Shown in pieces: positions 1-8,202 of a stretch of 44,048 nt of DNA. This stretch comes from an uncultured Collinsella sp. (GTDB lineage Bacteria; Actinomycetota; Coriobacteriia; Coriobacteriales; Coriobacteriaceae): contig CALDWI010000080.1 of NCBI GenBank assembly GCA_937923795.1, positions 1 through 44,048 of the forward strand, in the 5' to 3' direction. The notes below the pieces were generated by a model that saw nothing but the letters and a program-made list of their open reading frames with translations, was not told the origin of the DNA and ran no database searches. The first letter of the stretch is position 1. Each line of letters opens with the position of its first letter. Both the position numbers and the translations under genes were made by a program.

Positions 1-18
1 CGTAGCGGGTGGTTTAAA

Positions 19-52
19 GCTGGCCGCTGCGCGGCCAGCAGACTAAAGTCTT
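19..52. repeat. Tandem hairpins before the sirtuin gene
   Basis: A perfect 9-bp stem (GCTGGCCGC with a TGC loop, 19-39) is followed by a 5-bp stem (AGACT/AGTCT, 41-52). Neither is followed by a T run, so this is not a textbook terminator. It may end a gene left of the window or form part of the leader of the gene starting at 64. Confidence 0.45.
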
Positions 53-63
53 GAAGAGAAGCG

Positions 64-888
64 ATGAGGCTTCGAAGCCTCATCGACGATGCCGACGCCA
101 TCATCGTCGGCATCGGCTCGGGTATGTCGAGCGCCGCCGGGTTCAACCATTACAACCATGCGGGCATGACGTGTGCCGGAATGGCGGACTGGCAGAAAGC
201 CTTTGGCTTCAAGAGCCTTTTCGACGGCTTCTATCACCTCTACCCCAGCCTCGAGCAGCAATGGGCCTACTACGCGCGATACATCGATTTCATGCTGCGC
301 GAGCCGGCCTCACAACCCTATCTCGACCTGCGGTCCCTCATCGGCCATAAGGATTACTTCATCCTGGGCACCAATGTGGACACCCAGGTCGAAAAGGCCT
401 TCCCCGCCGAGAGGACCTGCAACTACCAGGGAAGCTTCGCATACCTTCAGTGCAAGCAGCCATGCTGCGACGAGCTCTTCGACGCGAGCCCCTACGTTGA
501 GCGCATGATTGCCGGGATGGAGAGGTTTGAGGTACGCAGCGAGGACGTTCCCCGCTGCCCGCATTGCGGCTGGCAGCTTGTGCCGTGGGTGCGCGACGAC
601 ACATTTCTGCAGGGCGCGGCATGGCGCGAGAGTATCGAACGATATGAGCGCTTCGTGCGCGAGCGCAGCGATTGCCGCGTGCTGTTGCTGGAACTTGGCG
701 TGGGCGAAATGACCCCCGGTATCATCACGCTCCCATTCTGGAGCATGACCGCAAAGCTGCCGGATGCGCACCTGCTGAGCGTAAACATCTCGGGCGACTC
801 GGCTCCGCTGCAGCTCGGAAGCAAAGCGGAGGCGATCCAGGCCGACTTGCGCACCCTGCTCTCGGTGGCGCGGGTGGGAGACGAGTAA
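64..888 (+). CDS. Sir2-family protein, class-M (SirTM)-like sirtuin
   Basis: A 274-residue NAD-binding Sir2-fold protein. The N-terminus carries the nucleotide-binding glycine loop (GIGSGMSSAAG, about residues 16-26). The conserved Asn-Asp pair appears as TNVDTQ (about 103-108). The catalytic His of ordinary sirtuins is replaced by Gln in NYQGSF (about 120-125), and zinc ligands are visible as CKQPCC and CPHC. Gln at the catalytic position is the hallmark of class M sirtuins, which act as protein ADP-ribosyltransferases, usually encoded beside a macrodomain protein and a lipoyl carrier. No such partner lies downstream, and upstream is outside the window. The start is preceded by GAAGAGAAG. 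ADP-ribosylation is an inference from the family; a non-catalytic Sir2-like protein is the alternative. Confidence 0.7.
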   Translation: MRLRSLIDDADAIIVGIGSGMSSAAGFNHYNHAGMTCAGMADWQKAFGFKSLFDGFYHLYPSLEQQWAYYARYIDFMLREPASQPYLDLRSLIGHKDYFILGTNVDTQVEKAFPAERTCNYQGSFAYLQCKQPCCDELFDASPYVERMIAGMERFEVRSEDVPRCPHCGWQLVPWVRDDTFLQGAAWRESIERYERFVRERSDCRVLLLELGVGEMTPGIITLPFWSMTAKLPDAHLLSVNISGDSAPLQLGSKAEAIQADLRTLLSVARVGDE

Positions 889-966
889 CGTGGCGAGGCT
901 TTTGCGCTTTCATCAGCCCGGACATCACGCCCATAGAAGCGATGGCTCTGATTCGGGTGTCAAAGT

Positions 967-1731
967 TTAAGCCTCCTTGTCAGCCGCTGTAAGGTATTCC
1001 TCGTCGTCCACGGGCTCCAACCACTCGTTGGAGGTCTCCTCGCCCGGAACCTCCAGCGCGAGATGGGAGAACCAGCTGTCGGGCGCGGCTCCGTGCCAAT
1101 GCTTTACGCCCGCGGGGATATTCACTACATCGCCAGGGCACAGCTCCTGTGCCGGTTTACCCCATTCCTGGTAAAACCCTCGACCAGCCACACAGATGAG
1201 GATCTGTCCGCCGCCGCTTTTGGCGTGATGGATGTGCCAGTTGTTGCGGCAGCCGGGCTCGAACGTAACGTTGTAAATGCCGACCTGCTCGGTGGAAAGG
1301 GGCGCAAGGTAGCTTTGCCCGATAAAGTACTTCGCGAATGCGTCGTTGGGGGCACCGATTGGAAAGGCCATCTCGTTTTGGTGTCGGTCCTTTGCATCGG
1401 CGGCATCGCCATCCGCCCAGACCTCCTTCGCCATGCGGAAGGCCGCCCACGCCTTGGGCCATCCCGCGTAAAACGCCGCGTGCGTAAGGATTTCCGCTAT
1501 CTCCGTCCTGGTCACGCCGTTGCTCTTTGCGGACATCAGATGGAAACGGAACGAAGAGTCCGTCAGCCCCTGCGCCATCAGGGCCACCACCGTCACCACG
1601 CTGCGGTCTCGAAGGGAGAGCCCGTCTTCTCGGCTCCACACCTCGCCGAACAGCACATCGTCGTTGAGCTGTGCGAATTTGGGAGCGAATTCTCCCAGGG
1701 CATCCCTGCCCGCCGTCTGCTTAATCGTCAT
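967..1731 (-). CDS. Carboxymuconolactone decarboxylase-like domain fused to cupin
   Basis: A 254-residue cytosolic two-domain protein. Residues about 10-110 form an all-helical CMD/AhpD-like domain (LSLRDRSVVTVVALMAQG followed by TRTEIAEILTHAAFYAG). Residues about 125-245 form a cupin barrel with metal-ligand histidines in NWHIHHAK and a second motif near VKHWHG. CMD proteins are often peroxidase-like or decarboxylating. This one lacks an obvious CXXC pair, so peroxidase activity is unlikely and the substrate is unknown. CMD-cupin fusions are common beside aldo/keto reductases and flavoproteins in anaerobes, as here. AGGAGG sits directly before the ATG. Confidence 0.75.
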   Translation of the reverse strand: MTIKQTAGRDALGEFAPKFAQLNDDVLFGEVWSREDGLSLRDRSVVTVVALMAQGLTDSSFRFHLMSAKSNGVTRTEIAEILTHAAFYAGWPKAWAAFRMAKEVWADGDAADAKDRHQNEMAFPIGAPNDAFAKYFIGQSYLAPLSTEQVGIYNVTFEPGCRNNWHIHHAKSGGGQILICVAGRGFYQEWGKPAQELCPGDVVNIPAGVKHWHGAAPDSWFSHLALEVPGEETSNEWLEPVDDEEYLTAADKEA

Positions 1732-1792
1732 GTTTGATTCCTCCTGTCGATGGTTTTGAGTGCAAAACTGCTTCCGCGCAGCTAAGCCGCGC

Positions 1793-2332
1793 CTAGACTC
1801 CCATGCCCATTCGTCGCGCCTGCTCTAGAGCGGGATGCCCGGCGATTTCGCCCACACCGTTCACGCCGCCGGCGAATACCGTTCCGGCAAGCGTGCAGCG
1901 GGGAAAGCAGTCGACCCATCCCTGCACCGCCTTCTTCGCGCCGTCGAAGGTCGAGCGCCCGTCCTCCGCCGCCGTCGCCAGCAGATACGCCTCGGTGAAT
2001 GCGTAATCGGAGCCGAAGAGCGGGTTGGCGCGGTCCAGCATGGTCTTGAGCTGGCCGCAGACGCTGTAGTAGTAGACGGGCGTTGCGAACACCAACACAT
2101 CCGCATCGTGCATCTTGGCGGCAATTTCCACGGCATCGTCCTGGATGACGCAGTGCCCCAGCTTCAGGCAGACAAGGCACCCCCTGCAGAAGCCGAGCTG
2201 CTTTTCGCGCAGGCGCACGGTCTCCACGCTATGGCCAGCTTCCCGCGCACCGTTGGCGAAGGCGTCCGCCAACGTCTCGGAATTGCCATTCTTTCGAGGA
2301 CTTGAAGAAACTATCAAAACCGTTTTGCTCAT
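1793..2332 (-). CDS. Iron-sulfur flavoprotein (NADPH-dependent FMN reductase-like)
   Basis: A 179-residue flavodoxin-fold protein. The FMN phosphate loop is SSPRKNGNSE (about residues 9-18). A cysteine cluster in GFCRGCLVCLKLGHC has CX2CX2CX5C spacing, typical of the 4Fe-4S motif of Isf-type flavoproteins. TPVYYYSVCGQLKTMLDR (about 84-101) is the usual flavin-contact segment. It probably passes electrons from ferredoxin or NAD(P)H to an unknown acceptor. It diverges from the MerR gene at 2438, and a MerR-style operator lies in its promoter, so it is the likely target of that regulator. AAGGGG precedes the start. Confidence 0.8.
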   Translation of the reverse strand: MSKTVLIVSSSPRKNGNSETLADAFANGAREAGHSVETVRLREKQLGFCRGCLVCLKLGHCVIQDDAVEIAAKMHDADVLVFATPVYYYSVCGQLKTMLDRANPLFGSDYAFTEAYLLATAAEDGRSTFDGAKKAVQGWVDCFPRCTLAGTVFAGGVNGVGEIAGHPALEQARRMGMGV

Positions 2333-2375
2333 TACGGAACACCCCTTGAACTCGCGATTTATATTGACGAGAATA

Positions 2376-2406
2376 AAGGTAATGCCTAAACCTAACTTTA
2401 GGTCAA
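2376..2406 (-). promoter_or_regulatory. MerR-type promoter/operator for the flavoprotein gene
   Basis: On the minus strand a -35 box TTGACC (2406-2401) and a weak -10 TACCTT (2381-2376) are separated by 19 bp, the long spacer that MerR proteins correct by twisting DNA. A perfect dyad ACCTAA-CT-TTAGGT (2390-2403) sits in the spacer and overlaps the -35 box. The divergent MerR gene begins at 2438. Confidence 0.6.
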
Positions 2407-2437
2407 GGACTGAATTCGAGATTTATCCGGAGGGACC

Positions 2438-2878
2438 ATGTACACAATCGGACAGGTGGCGGAGATGTTCAGTCTGCCCATTTCCACGCTGCGGTATTAC
2501 GACAAGCAGGGATTGTTCCCGGGCCTGGAGCGGGCGTCCGGCATTCGCCGATTCGGCGATACGGAACTCGAGGCGCTTCGAGTCATCGAATGCTTAAAGA
2601 AGGCTGGGATGGAGATTAAGGACATCCGGCTGTTCATGGAATGGTGTGCGGAGGGCCCATCGACATATCCCAAGCGCAAGGCCATGTTCGAGGAGCGGAA
2701 GGCCCACATGGAGTCGGAGATCGCGAAGATGAACCGCGCGCTGGACATGTTGAAGTTCAAATGCTGGTACTACGAGCAAGCGATTCAAGATGGCAACGAG
2801 GATAGGCTGGGGGCGCTGATCCCCGACGATTTGCCAGAAGAAATCAAAGGTGCATACGAGAACGCGCACGCTCGATAA
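2438..2878 (+). CDS. MerR-family transcriptional regulator
   Basis: A 146-residue DNA-binding regulator. The N-terminal winged helix begins MYTIGQVAEMFSLP and includes LRYYDKQGLFPG (about residues 18-30), the MerR signature. A helical segment with DIRLFMEWC follows, then a long dimerisation coiled coil (about 80-120). Two cysteines, in EWC and FKCWYY, could be thiol or electrophile sensors but form no metal-binding signature. It resembles the aldehyde/electrophile-sensing MerR proteins that control oxidoreductase genes. It diverges from the Fe-S flavoprotein gene, with an operator-like dyad between them. GGAGGG precedes the start. Confidence 0.85.
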   Translation: MYTIGQVAEMFSLPISTLRYYDKQGLFPGLERASGIRRFGDTELEALRVIECLKKAGMEIKDIRLFMEWCAEGPSTYPKRKAMFEERKAHMESEIAKMNRALDMLKFKCWYYEQAIQDGNEDRLGALIPDDLPEEIKGAYENAHAR

Positions 2879-2929
2879 AGCCGTTCGCTACCCATGGAAC
2901 TCCGGCAAGGAGCTCTTTCCGGGCAGAAC

Positions 2930-2966
2930 GAAAAAGATAGCCTCCGAACCAGAGGGTTCAGAGGCT
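2930..2966. terminator. Bidirectional terminator between convergent MerR and LysR genes
   Basis: A 12-bp stem with one mismatch (2939-2966, arms AGCCTCCGAACC and GGTTCAGAGGCT, loop AGAG) lies between convergent genes. On the minus strand it is followed by ATCTTTTTCG. The plus-strand side has only a weak T-rich tail. Confidence 0.65.
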
Positions 2967-3108
2967 GTTATTCTCACTATTTCGCTGGTAGCCTTGCTCT
3001 GCGGCGACGCCGAAACAGTATCAGGCGGTACTCGGCAGCACCAAAACGCGAGTTCAAAAGCCAGTTCCCGTTGTCCCTATAGGCATAAGCGCATCTGCTC
3101 GCGATTGC

Positions 3109-4008
3109 CTATCGATGCTTTGCCTCGAGCGCGGCAGACACCGCATCGAGGAACTCCCGCACATGGTCGGCGGGGTGCGGCGAATGAAGCAGCCCGTAAG
3201 ACACGAGACAGTCCCAATCGGTAGGAACGGTTTTGAGCATGGGGTGGACGTTGGCCCACAACGGCAGCGTCGCAAGCGCGAGGTCCTCGTTCGCGCCGCG
3301 ATTGAACACCTCCGCCCGATATTGTGGGAAGTCTACGAGCGCGATTTGAGGATGATGCAAGAGTATCTCGTCGCGCACGCGGTCGATTTCGGCGTTCCAG
3401 CCCCGGCGTATAAGCATAAGACTGTGATTGTGGAGGTCGTCGAATGTGACGATGTCGCGCTTGGCGAGTTCGTTGTCGACGGGAACGGCGCACCAGAGCG
3501 GCTCGCGCGAGAGCTCGAGGCCCAGGCACCCGCGCTCTTTAAGAAAGGCATCGTCGAAAATCCCCACCACGATATCCATGTCTTGCCCGAGGTTCGCCAA
3601 ACCGCGCGCCGCCGAGGGTGTGTTTTCAAACGTGACCACCTGAAGGCTCATGCCGGGGCAACGTTCCTTCACCTTCGGCCACAGCTTCGTGAGCGGCGTG
3701 CTGGGTGTCATGAGCGACACTCCCACGCGGATGATGCGCTTCTCTCCACGCTCGGCGACGCGGGCGCGTGCGATCGATTCTTGAGAGTACTGCACGATAT
3801 GGCGGGCGTCGGCGAGCAGCGACCTGCCTGCTCGCGTAAGCGAAAGCCCCTGATGCGATCGGTGGAACAGCGTAAGGCCTAGCCGCGACTCCAGCAGGTT
3901 CATCTGCTTGATGACGGCCGTGGGCGTGATGAAGGACTCTTGTGCCGCCTTGGAGAAGCTGCCCGCCTCCGCCACGCGGATGAAAGTGTCAAGCTGTGGG
4001 TTGTACAT
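3109..4008 (-). CDS. LysR-family transcriptional regulator
   Basis: A 299-residue regulator with an N-terminal winged helix (MYNPQLDTFIRVAEAGSFSK, then LLESRLGLTLFHRSHQGLSLT) and a C-terminal periplasmic-binding-like effector domain from about residue 90. The start is set at 4008 because AGGAGGA lies just upstream; an ATG at 4023 lies ahead of that site. It faces the aldo/keto reductase operon starting at 4138 across 129 bp, so it probably controls that operon and itself. The inducer cannot be read from sequence. Confidence 0.88.
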   Translation of the reverse strand: MYNPQLDTFIRVAEAGSFSKAAQESFITPTAVIKQMNLLESRLGLTLFHRSHQGLSLTRAGRSLLADARHIVQYSQESIARARVAERGEKRIIRVGVSLMTPSTPLTKLWPKVKERCPGMSLQVVTFENTPSAARGLANLGQDMDIVVGIFDDAFLKERGCLGLELSREPLWCAVPVDNELAKRDIVTFDDLHNHSLMLIRRGWNAEIDRVRDEILLHHPQIALVDFPQYRAEVFNRGANEDLALATLPLWANVHPMLKTVPTDWDCLVSYGLLHSPHPADHVREFLDAVSAALEAKHR

Positions 4009-4137
4009 CGATCCTCCTGTCACGCATTATGTGCCGTATATACCCCATGGTTATATCCATCATTCCAACGTGAACTTCTCGCACGTCAGTAAACGCCGTA
4101 GCCTTGTATTCGAAAAGTCACCATTAAGGAGGAGACC

Positions 4138-4986
4138 ATGGAGTACCTGAAGCTCAACAACGACGCAGAGATGCCCATCGAAGGTTTGGGCACCTTCCTC
4201 ATGACCCCGGCCGAGACCGAGGCGGCCGCAACCGCCGCGCTCGCGGCTGGCTACGAGCACATCGACACCGCCAACGCCTACATGAACGAGCGCGCCGTGG
4301 GCCGTGCCATCGCCAAGAGCGGCATCGCGCGCGACAAGATCTTCGTCTCCACCAAGCTCTGGCCGAGCGTCTACGACGCGGGCATGCCGGCGGTGGACGC
4401 CACGCTCCAGCGCCTGGGGCTCGACTACGTCGACATGCTCATCCTGCACCAGCCGGTAGGCGACTACCTGGCCGCGTGGCGCACGATGGAGGAGGCGTAC
4501 CGCGCGGGCAAGGTGCGCGCCCTCGGCCTCTCCAACTTCCCGCAAGACAAGATCGCCGAGGTCATCGAGGTCGCCGACATCAAGCCGCAGCTCGTGACCG
4601 TTGAGTGCCACCCCTACCACGCCCAGCGCGACCTGCGCGCCTACCTCGCGCCGTACGGCACGGTGATCGAGGCGTGGTACCCGCTCGGCCACGGCGACAA
4701 AGGTCTTCTGGAGGAGCCCGTCTTCGTCGCTCTCGCCGAGAAATACGGCAAGACCCCGGCCCAGGTGATCCTGCGCTGGCACGTGCAAATGGGCACCTCC
4801 ATCATCCCCGGCTCCAAGAACCCCGCCCACATCGCCGACAACGCGAACATCTTCGACTTCTCCCTCACCGAAGACGAGATGGCACGCATCGCCCAGCTCG
4901 ACGGAACCAAGAGCTACTACGAGCAGACCGATGAGGCGCTCGCGGGCTATCTCAAGATCAGACCGGATTTCGACGCCCAAGAATAG
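4138..4986 (+). CDS. Aldo/keto reductase (AKR5-like)
   Basis: A 282-residue NAD(P)H-dependent carbonyl reductase with a TIM-barrel fold. The catalytic tetrad is visible: Asp in HIDTANAY, Tyr in the same segment, Lys in STKLWP and His in LILHQPVG. The cofactor site is IIPGSKNPAHIADN. It resembles the 2,5-diketo-D-gluconate reductase/YvgN group, which reduces aldehydes and alpha-keto compounds. It is the first gene of a plus-strand series to 8129 and diverges from the LysR gene. AAGGAGGAG precedes the ATG. The substrate is not known. Confidence 0.88.
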   Translation: MEYLKLNNDAEMPIEGLGTFLMTPAETEAAATAALAAGYEHIDTANAYMNERAVGRAIAKSGIARDKIFVSTKLWPSVYDAGMPAVDATLQRLGLDYVDMLILHQPVGDYLAAWRTMEEAYRAGKVRALGLSNFPQDKIAEVIEVADIKPQLVTVECHPYHAQRDLRAYLAPYGTVIEAWYPLGHGDKGLLEEPVFVALAEKYGKTPAQVILRWHVQMGTSIIPGSKNPAHIADNANIFDFSLTEDEMARIAQLDGTKSYYEQTDEALAGYLKIRPDFDAQE

Positions 4987-5042
4987 CCCAAGGCGGCCAC
5001 GAGAGCCGTCTTTCACCTCACGAGCATGGAACGGAGAAGCAC

Positions 5043-5705
5043 ATGAGCACCGCACGAGCCCTTACCCGACGCAGCTTCCTCATGGGAGCCGCCGCCATCG
5101 CACCGCTCACCATCCTTCTGGCCGGATGCAGCGCTGAAGATGATGCCACATCCTCCGGGGGCACCGCCAGCGCACAGAACAGCACCCCAAGCGCCTCGTC
5201 GGACAACGCGTCGGCACGGGGTAACGTCCTGGTTGCCTACTACTCGGCGCGGGGACACACCGAGGCTGTGGCACAAACGATCGCTGATGAGTTGGACGCC
5301 GACACCTTTGAGATCACGCCCACGGAGCCCTACTCCGACGACGACCTTAACTGGACCGATGACAACAGCCGCGTCACGCGCGAGCACGAGGATGAAGGCC
5401 TGCGCGACGTGGAGCTCACCCAGGTCGCTCCCGACGACTGGGACGGCTACGACACGGTCCTCGTTGGGTATCCCATCTGGTGGGGCATCGCGGCCTGGCC
5501 CATCGACAACTTCATCTCAGGCAACGACTGGGACGGCAAGACGGTGGTCCCGTTCTGTACCTCTTCCTCCTCGGGTCTTGGCCAGAGCGGCGAGCTACTC
5601 GCCGAGGCCGCGGGCGGCGGGGAGTGGCAGGAGGGCCAGCGCTTCTCGTCCAGTGTGGACGAGTCCGAGGTTCGTGATTGGGTCGCCGGTCTCGGCCTGG
5701 CATAA
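5043..5705 (+). CDS. Exported flavodoxin lipoprotein (Tat signal)
   Basis: A 220-residue flavodoxin with a twin-arginine signal (TRRSFLMGAAA, about residues 8-18) and a lipobox ending LLAGC (Cys about 28). It should be exported folded with FMN and anchored to the outer membrane face. A Ser/Thr/Ala linker follows to about residue 58. The flavodoxin domain starts NVLVAYYSARGHTEAVA, with YPIWWGIAAWPIDNF as the second flavin loop. Extracellular flavodoxins imply electron transfer at the cell surface. The EFR1 protein at 5748 and the DUF4405-like membrane protein at 7452 are plausible donors. GGAGAAG precedes the ATG. Confidence 0.85.
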   Translation: MSTARALTRRSFLMGAAAIAPLTILLAGCSAEDDATSSGGTASAQNSTPSASSDNASARGNVLVAYYSARGHTEAVAQTIADELDADTFEITPTEPYSDDDLNWTDDNSRVTREHEDEGLRDVELTQVAPDDWDGYDTVLVGYPIWWGIAAWPIDNFISGNDWDGKTVVPFCTSSSSGLGQSGELLAEAAGGGEWQEGQRFSSSVDESEVRDWVAGLGLA

Positions 5706-5747
5706 GCAATTAGAGATGACAGACCGCTGACAATCTGGGAGTTTCGA

Positions 5748-6542
5748 ATGATCCTATACTTCACCGGGACGGGCAACTGCCTCTACGTGGCGCGCGAGCT
5801 GGCCGCAGAGGGCGAGAGGGTCCTGAGCATCCCGCAGGAGCTGCGCCGCGAGGGCGAGCTCGCCTACGCGGACGATACGATTGGCATCGTGTACCCCATC
5901 TACGGGCACATGATGCCCGACATGGTAAAGACGTTCCTCGAGCGCGCGACGCTCGACACGCCCTACCTCTACTTCGTTTGCACCTACGGCAACCGGCACG
6001 CCAATGCCGTCGAGCTGTGCCTGGAGGACGCGCGGGCGGCGGGGCTCAACCCTGCCTACGTGACCACGCTCCTCATGGTGGACAACTGGCTGCCCAACTT
6101 CGACATGGACGAGCAGCGCGCCCGCATCCCTGAGAAGAAGATAGGCGAGAATCTCGAGCGCATCCGCGCGGACGTGGCCACGCGCCGCCTGTGGCTCGAG
6201 CCGGTGACCGACGAGGATCGCGCTGCCCACGAGCAGTTCATGAGCCGCGGCCTGCGCTTCGAGCCCTCGGCGCTGGGGGACTTTCTCACCATCGACCCCG
6301 AGAGGTGCGTCGGCTGCGGGATATGCGCCAAGGTGTGCCCGGCTGGCTACATCGCTCTCGAGGGCGGCAAGGCTGTCCGTAACGCGCAGGCGGGCTTTGG
6401 CTGCAACGCCTGCCTCGCCTGCATGCACGCCTGTCCCGCGCACGCCATCACCTGCGCGGTGGGCGACAAGAACCCCGCGGCGCGCTTCCGCAACGAGCAC
6501 GTGACCCTTGCCGAGCTGCAAGAGGCCAACAGCGGCCGCTGA
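5748..6542 (+). CDS. EFR1-family ferredoxin/flavodoxin hybrid protein
   Basis: A 264-residue cytosolic protein with an N-terminal flavodoxin-like domain (FTGTGNCLYVA at about residues 4-14, YPIYGHMMP at about 48-56). The C-terminal part carries two 4Fe-4S motifs: CVGCGICAKVCP (about 187-198) and CNACLACMHACP (about 217-228). This is the EFR1 architecture: FMN plus two clusters on one chain, with no signal peptide. It probably moves electrons between the cytosolic ferredoxin pool and other members of this operon. It follows the exported flavodoxin gene by 42 bp in the same direction. Confidence 0.87.
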   Translation: MILYFTGTGNCLYVARELAAEGERVLSIPQELRREGELAYADDTIGIVYPIYGHMMPDMVKTFLERATLDTPYLYFVCTYGNRHANAVELCLEDARAAGLNPAYVTTLLMVDNWLPNFDMDEQRARIPEKKIGENLERIRADVATRRLWLEPVTDEDRAAHEQFMSRGLRFEPSALGDFLTIDPERCVGCGICAKVCPAGYIALEGGKAVRNAQAGFGCNACLACMHACPAHAITCAVGDKNPAARFRNEHVTLAELQEANSGR

Positions 6543-6603
6543 TGCGCTTCTCGCCATGCCGAAAGTCTGCGGCTTCGGCTTGATTCATTCAGAAAGAGGA
6601 ACT

Positions 6604-7455
6604 ATGCACGTGAGTCATCTTTCGCGCAGGTCCTTTATTGAGGCTGCCGCGCTCGCTGCAGGCGGGCTGGTACTCGGGGGAGGCCTGGTCGGCTGCGCGG
6701 ATGTCCGTGAGCCTGGCGGCTACATCCTCACGGAGGGGTCGCAGACAGACCGCAGCTTCGTCGTTGACGACGCCCTGCAGACGCCATCGGGCAGGACACT
6801 GCACTTCTCGCTCCATGTGCCGGACTCCTACGACGGGTCCGTGCCCTATGCGCTTTACGTGGCCTGCCCCGGCTGGGAGGGGCTTTACTTCCAGGGCGTG
6901 GGGGCGAATCTTCAGGAGGACTACCCCTTCGTGGCGAACGACTACATCGCCGACATGATCGTGGCCTCGCCCCAGCTCGACGACTGGGGTGAGCAATCGG
7001 CGTCAGACGTGGTGGAGCTCACCGAATGGCTGCTCGGCGCCTACAGCATCGATGCGGACCACGTGTACCTGAGCGGATGCTCGGGCGGCGGCGAGACCAT
7101 CTCCATCGTCTTGGGAACGCGCCCCGAGCTCTACCGCCGCGCGCTTCACACCATCTCGCGCTGGGACGGCGACATCGAGACGCTCACCACAGCCGAGGTT
7201 CCCGTGTATATGGCTATCGGCGAGAACGACGACTATTACGGCTCCGGACCCGCGCGCGAGGCGTACGAGGAGATTCGCGCCGCCTATCGAGCTCGCAGGC
7301 TTTCCGAGGAGCGCATCAGCGAGCTGGTCGTGCTCGATGTCAAGCCCACGAGCTACTTCACCGAGCGGGGCTTTGCTGCGGACGCGGGCCAGCACGGGGC
7401 GGGCGGCTACCTCTTTGCCCGCGACGAGGACATCATGGGATGGTTGTTCTCATGA
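6604..7455 (+). CDS. Tat-exported lipoprotein esterase, alpha/beta hydrolase
   Basis: A 283-residue secreted hydrolase. The N-terminus has a twin-arginine motif (LSRRSFIEAAAL) and a lipobox GLVGC, so it should be surface-anchored. The mature part resembles poly(3-hydroxybutyrate) depolymerase/feruloyl esterase-type hydrolases: nucleophile elbow GCSGG with Ser, acid residue near GENDDYYG, and His in GQHGAGGY. Acyl esters of plant or host carbohydrates are a reasonable but unproven substrate. The start at 6604 has GAAAGAGGAA before it and begins the Tat signal; an upstream in-frame ATG at 6508 would add residues overlapping the previous gene. The stop overlaps the next start (ATGA). Confidence 0.8.
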   Translation: MHVSHLSRRSFIEAAALAAGGLVLGGGLVGCADVREPGGYILTEGSQTDRSFVVDDALQTPSGRTLHFSLHVPDSYDGSVPYALYVACPGWEGLYFQGVGANLQEDYPFVANDYIADMIVASPQLDDWGEQSASDVVELTEWLLGAYSIDADHVYLSGCSGGGETISIVLGTRPELYRRALHTISRWDGDIETLTTAEVPVYMAIGENDDYYGSGPAREAYEEIRAAYRARRLSEERISELVVLDVKPTSYFTERGFAADAGQHGAGGYLFARDEDIMGWLFS

Positions 7456-8129
7456 CGCGGCAAGCAAAGGGCGCAGCGCAAAGGACGCTGCGCCGCGCGG
7501 TCGACGTGGCACTTGCAATCCTGCTTCTGGTTCAGATGTGCTACCAGCTGCTACCAGAGGATTTCCATGCGATTCTGGGCGTCGTCATGACGGTCGTGGC
7601 CGCCGTCCATCTCTGGTTCAACATTCCGTGGATCCGCTCGCTCGGGAAGGGGCACTGGGGCGCCGCACGCCTTCTTCTCGCAGCGTGTTCGGCGGCATCT
7701 CTACTCCTTATAGCGTTGCTCGCATTGAGCGGTCTGGTTCTCTCGGGTATCTTACCGGCACTGCGCCCTCTGGACGGGCTCGCCCGTGCAGCTCATCTCA
7801 GCTCATCCTATCTCGCGCTGCTCACCCTCCCCCTCCACGCCGGGCTCCACGCAGCCAAAACGCTTAGCCGCTCGACGAGCAACGTGGCGAAACCTGCTGA
7901 GAAGCTGGGGCTTATCGCATGGCTGCTCGCATCATGCGCTGGCATCTACGAGTTCCTCTCGCTGCATATATGGGATTACGTGACGCTGCACATGCCCTTC
8001 GTGCTTCCCGCCGGCGTCCCGCTACCGGTTTACCTGCTCGAGCACACGTGCGTCATGTCGCTTTTCGCACTTCTGGGTGCCTTGCTCATGCGGGTAGTCG
8101 TCCGCAGCGCCCGTCCGATCATACGCTAG
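7452..8129 (+). CDS. Multi-span membrane protein, DUF4405-like (cytochrome b-type fold)
   Basis: A 225-residue integral membrane protein with about five or six hydrophobic helices: about residues 15-32, 35-55, 70-100, 110-125, 150-170 and 190-215. Histidines within or next to helices (VVAAVHLWFN, RAAHLSS, LPLHAGLHAAK) could bind haem, as in DUF4405/cytochrome b561-like proteins. It is translationally coupled to the upstream esterase (ATGA at 7452-7455). In this operon it is the only candidate for moving electrons across the membrane to the surface flavodoxin. Haem binding and electron transfer are inferences. Confidence 0.6.
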   Translation: MTRQAKGAAQRTLRRAVDVALAILLLVQMCYQLLPEDFHAILGVVMTVVAAVHLWFNIPWIRSLGKGHWGAARLLLAACSAASLLLIALLALSGLVLSGILPALRPLDGLARAAHLSSSYLALLTLPLHAGLHAAKTLSRSTSNVAKPAEKLGLIAWLLASCAGIYEFLSLHIWDYVTLHMPFVLPAGVPLPVYLLEHTCVMSLFALLGALLMRVVVRSARPIIR

Positions 8130-8135
8130 GCGAAC

Positions 8136-8176
8136 GAAAAGGGGCGGTGGGACTCCGTCTTCACGGGCCCACCGCC
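8136..8176 (-). terminator. Terminator of the minus-strand flavodoxin-like gene
   Basis: A perfect 9-bp GC stem (GGCGGTGGG at 8143-8151 and CCCACCGCC at 8168-8176) is followed on the minus strand by CCCCTTTTCG. It lies 26 bp after the stop at 8203 and also sits just beyond the plus-strand operon end at 8129. Confidence 0.7.
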
Positions 8177-8202
8177 ACCGAACTGAGTTACGCAAGTCGG
8201 GA

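Noticed and set aside
4009..4137. Precise LysR operator
   Set aside because: The interval contains an A/T-rich, partly symmetrical TATACCCCATGGTTATA, but the symmetry is poor and several T-N11-A placements are possible, so no site was assigned.
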